Assembly (NCBI GenBank): GCA_937897085.1
Contig: CALCOR010000370.1
Coordinates: forward strand, 1 to 7,667
DNA from: an uncultured euryarchaeote
GTDB taxonomy: Archaea > Thermoplasmatota > Poseidoniia > Poseidoniales > Thalassarchaeaceae
Length of the DNA: 7,667 nt
Direction of reading: 5' to 3'
Part shown: positions 6,099 through 7,667 of the stretch, one piece after another
How positions within the stretch are numbered: the first letter of the stretch is position 1
Layout: the number at the start of each line of letters is the position of its first letter
Program-made: the position numbers and the translations under genes
Notes under the pieces: model-generated
Databases searched by the model: none
What the model was told of the DNA's origin: nothing
Seen by the model: the letters and a program-made list of their open reading frames with translations, nothing else

Positions 6099-6443
6099 TC
6101 ACAACCAGCAGTCGATGAGGTCCATCGCCAGATGAACGAACACGGCGATGAAGAACGGCTGGCCCCGCTCCCAGAGGCTTCCAGCGAAATAGAGAGGTGT
6201 CATCCACCACTTATGCAGGAGGTGAGCATCGATGCTGCATCTGTCTGACACATAGACATCGGGCCATGACAGCAGATGGTCCAGGTCAATAAGCAGACTG
6301 CTATAGACAAGTAGACAGACACGCTTCAACTCGCCATTCTCATCAGGCTCGATTCCCTGTTTCAACTTGGAAGCGAGTTCCATTTTCCACAGCAGCCATG
6401 CCACAGGGAGCAGCACGAGTGCGTGCCACAGCCAGTTGGGCAG
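6099..6443 (-). CDS. DUF6122-like integral membrane protein, probable CUG start
   Basis: The 114-residue membrane protein has about four hydrophobic segments and the histidine/aspartate pattern of DUF6122, which resembles YdjM-type membrane-bound metal-dependent hydrolases. The pattern is His7 in WLWHAL, DLDHLL (53-58), DRCSIDAHLLH (67-77) and HLAMDLIDC (104-112). A metal site is likely by analogy; no substrate is known. The start is unusual. GTG 6416 has no SD and would drop His7 and half of the first helix. CTG 6443 has GAGGTGA at 6454-6448, with the GAGG core 7 nt upstream, the spacing used by neighbouring genes. I therefore take CTG 6443, which gives NWLWHALVLLP at the N terminus. The SD overlaps the trpS2 stop, so translation is probably coupled. 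The gene is in the trpS2 frame, separated only by that TGA. Confidence 0.8.
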   Translation of the reverse strand: MPNWLWHALVLLPVAWLLWKMELASKLKQGIEPDENGELKRVCLLVYSSLLIDLDHLLSWPDVYVSDRCSIDAHLLHKWWMTPLYFAGSLWERGQPFFIAVFVHLAMDLIDCWL

Positions 6444-6447
6444 AGTC

Positions 6448-6454
6448 TCACCTC
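6448..6454 (-). promoter_or_regulatory. Strong Shine-Dalgarno overlapping the trpS2 stop, feeding a CUG start
   Basis: Minus-strand GAGGTGA, a 7-base match to the archaeal anti-SD complement, begins inside the trpS2 TGA (6455-6453). CTG 6443 follows after 4 nt (7 nt from the GAGG core). No ATG, GTG or TTG lies in a usable position in this frame. Confidence 0.65.
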
Positions 6455-7667
6455 ATGTCTTCGCATCGGATGCGAGGAAATCGTCGATGAGGTGTGCGGT
6501 CTCGTCACGTCGCTCGGCCAGTTCTGTCAGCCATACCGCAGCCCTATCGATGCACATCTTCTTCATCTGGCCGGTCAGGATCTCGCCGCTACGATAGCCC
6601 GCATCCACCTCGGCGAGCGCGGCATCGTCAGGCTCGAAGAAGTAGCGCATGTACTGGAAGGCGACGTCGATGTCGGGGTTCCCCCCGAGCCGGCGATGCT
6701 CCTCAAGCGTCGGCTGACCGCCGGAGAAGGATGCATTCACCTTGCGTTCCATGCTCTCCACGTCGTCGGTGAGGAAGATGGTCGTGTCCGGCTCGCTGCT
6801 GCTCATCTTGTCCCCGGTCATGCCGATGGCGAACTGATGGTAGGTGGACGATGGCTGCAGCAACCCCAGCCCACCCGACTCTCGCTCGAGGCGCAGCAGC
6901 GACATGCGGATGCCGTTGCGGTCACTGGCTGTGGCTCCTGGAACCTCCAACGTCCCATGTGCTGGATTGGCGACCCAGTCGCTGAATCCCAGTTCTGCCA
7001 GACTCCCGGTCAACCTGTCGAACACTGCGTCGCGAACCGTCATGTCGACAGAACCGTCCGCACCCACGCCCAGCGCGGCACGGTTGTCGTCCTGCACTGA
7101 CAGCCCAATCACCAGGCCACCTTCCTTGCGCGAGTTGACGTTGAACCAGTTCGTCTTCCGTGCGAGACCGCGGGTGAGGCGCAGGTGCGGGTCCTGGTCT
7201 ACTCCGACGGGCACCACGATGGGGCGCAGTCCACCGTATTCATCGAGCTGCGGGTGGATGATGTCTCCGACCTGCACGAGAGGAGCCTGCACATGAGCGA
7301 GGTTGGTCTCGCCACCGAACCCGTAGATGGCTTCGAACTCCGAGAGGTTGGTTCGACGGCCCAGTGTGAACCCGAGCCGCTGGACAATCGGTCGGCCCGA
7401 CTGGAAGTAGATGCTCGTGCGCTCGACATCGAGCCCGAGAGCAGCGTAGTTGGCGACATATTCCTCCAGCGCCACGCGGCGGCACTCCGCGAGTGTGCGC
7501 CCGCGTGTCGCATGCGCTTCGAGGTCCGCTATCGCGATGGAGACGTCGGCCCCATGCTCCTGGAACCACTTCACCTGGTCGATGACCATCTTGTGGCCGA
7601 GGTGCATCTTCCCCGACGGCATCAGCCCGGTCAGCACGCCGAATGGCTCGCCAAGCCGGTGCGCATC
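6453..7667 (-). CDS. trpS2: Tryptophanyl-tRNA synthetase, TrpS2-like, N terminus outside the window
   Basis: This cytoplasmic enzyme would charge tRNA-Trp. The frame stays open to the window edge, so the GTG at 7637 is internal and the true start lies beyond; 404 residues are visible. The class I signatures are HLGH (residues 22-25, after TGLMPSGKM) and KMSSS (287-291). Between them is PVGVDQDPHLRLTR (153-166), the DQDP-R-TR block typical of archaeal and eukaryotic TrpRS. The long segment between that block and KMSSS (about 175-275), including PSSTYHQF just before the KMSSS loop, fits the TrpS2 type I recall from haloarchaea better than the canonical archaeal TrpRS. TyrRS is the main alternative and is disfavoured by the DQDP block. 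The TGA stop sits within the SD of the downstream membrane-protein gene. Whether a second TrpRS exists in the genome cannot be seen. Confidence 0.88.
   Translation of the reverse strand, partial: DAHRLGEPFGVLTGLMPSGKMHLGHKMVIDQVKWFQEHGADVSIAIADLEAHATRGRTLAECRRVALEEYVANYAALGLDVERTSIYFQSGRPIVQRLGFTLGRRTNLSEFEAIYGFGGETNLAHVQAPLVQVGDIIHPQLDEYGGLRPIVVPVGVDQDPHLRLTRGLARKTNWFNVNSRKEGGLVIGLSVQDDNRAALGVGADGSVDMTVRDAVFDRLTGSLAELGFSDWVANPAHGTLEVPGATASDRNGIRMSLLRLERESGGLGLLQPSSTYHQFAIGMTGDKMSSSEPDTTIFLTDDVESMERKVNASFSGGQPTLEEHRRLGGNPDIDVAFQYMRYFFEPDDAALAEVDAGYRSGEILTGQMKKMCIDRAAVWLTELAERRDETAHLIDDFLASDAKT

Noticed and set aside
6099..6455. Stop-codon readthrough fusing trpS2 to the membrane protein
   Set aside because: The two are in the same frame with only one TGA between them, but the SD overlapping the stop and the CTG at normal spacing explain separate translation. 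I see no selenocysteine-type or pyrrolysine-type signal.

Overview
The window is a stretch of ordinary-looking archaeal chromosome. It carries a KH-domain beta-CASP ribonuclease (aCPSF1), a 20S proteasome beta subunit, a SepF cell-division protein, a stand-alone ZPR1-type zinc-finger protein, a TrpS2-like tryptophanyl-tRNA synthetase and a tRNA-Pro without an encoded CCA. The DNA is GC-rich and tightly packed. Several starts have a strong Shine-Dalgarno (SD) core (GAGG) 7-8 nt upstream. My best guess is a euryarchaeon of the Thermoplasmatota (Marine Group II/III type). That placement rests on gene content and remembered protein similarity only.

Layout. (1) At 3-542 (+) is the C-terminal part of a family-2 glycosyltransferase cut by the window edge. 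It converges on (2) a minus-strand block made of a diverged pyruvoyl-dependent arginine decarboxylase (PvlArgDC) homologue (1790-1152), a zinc-ribbon protein overlapping or abutting it (ends 658), and tRNA-Pro(UGG) (618-544). (3) A small two-helix membrane protein (1845-2150, +) is divergent from block 2. (4) A minus-strand pair, psmB (4845-4210) then aCPSF1 (4103-2196), joins protein degradation with RNA 3'-end processing and transcription termination; this neighbourhood recurs in Euryarchaeota. (5) A divergent plus-strand pair, sepF (5021-5440) and the zpr1-like gene (5459-6082), lies 18 bp apart. (6) At the right edge on the minus strand are trpS2 (cut at its 5' end by the window) and a DUF6122-like membrane protein.

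The two most informative oddities are these. First, the PvlArgDC homologue keeps the fold signature but has lost the serine pair that self-cleaves to make the pyruvoyl cofactor, plus two other catalytic residues, so it should be a pseudoenzyme or have a new role. Second, the DUF6122-like gene appears to start at a CUG codon set by a 7-base SD that overlaps the trpS2 stop codon. Only that start includes the family's N-terminal histidine.

No mobile elements, CRISPR arrays or rRNA are visible, and no gene-free stretch exceeds 300 bp (the longest is about 175 bp, between psmB and sepF).
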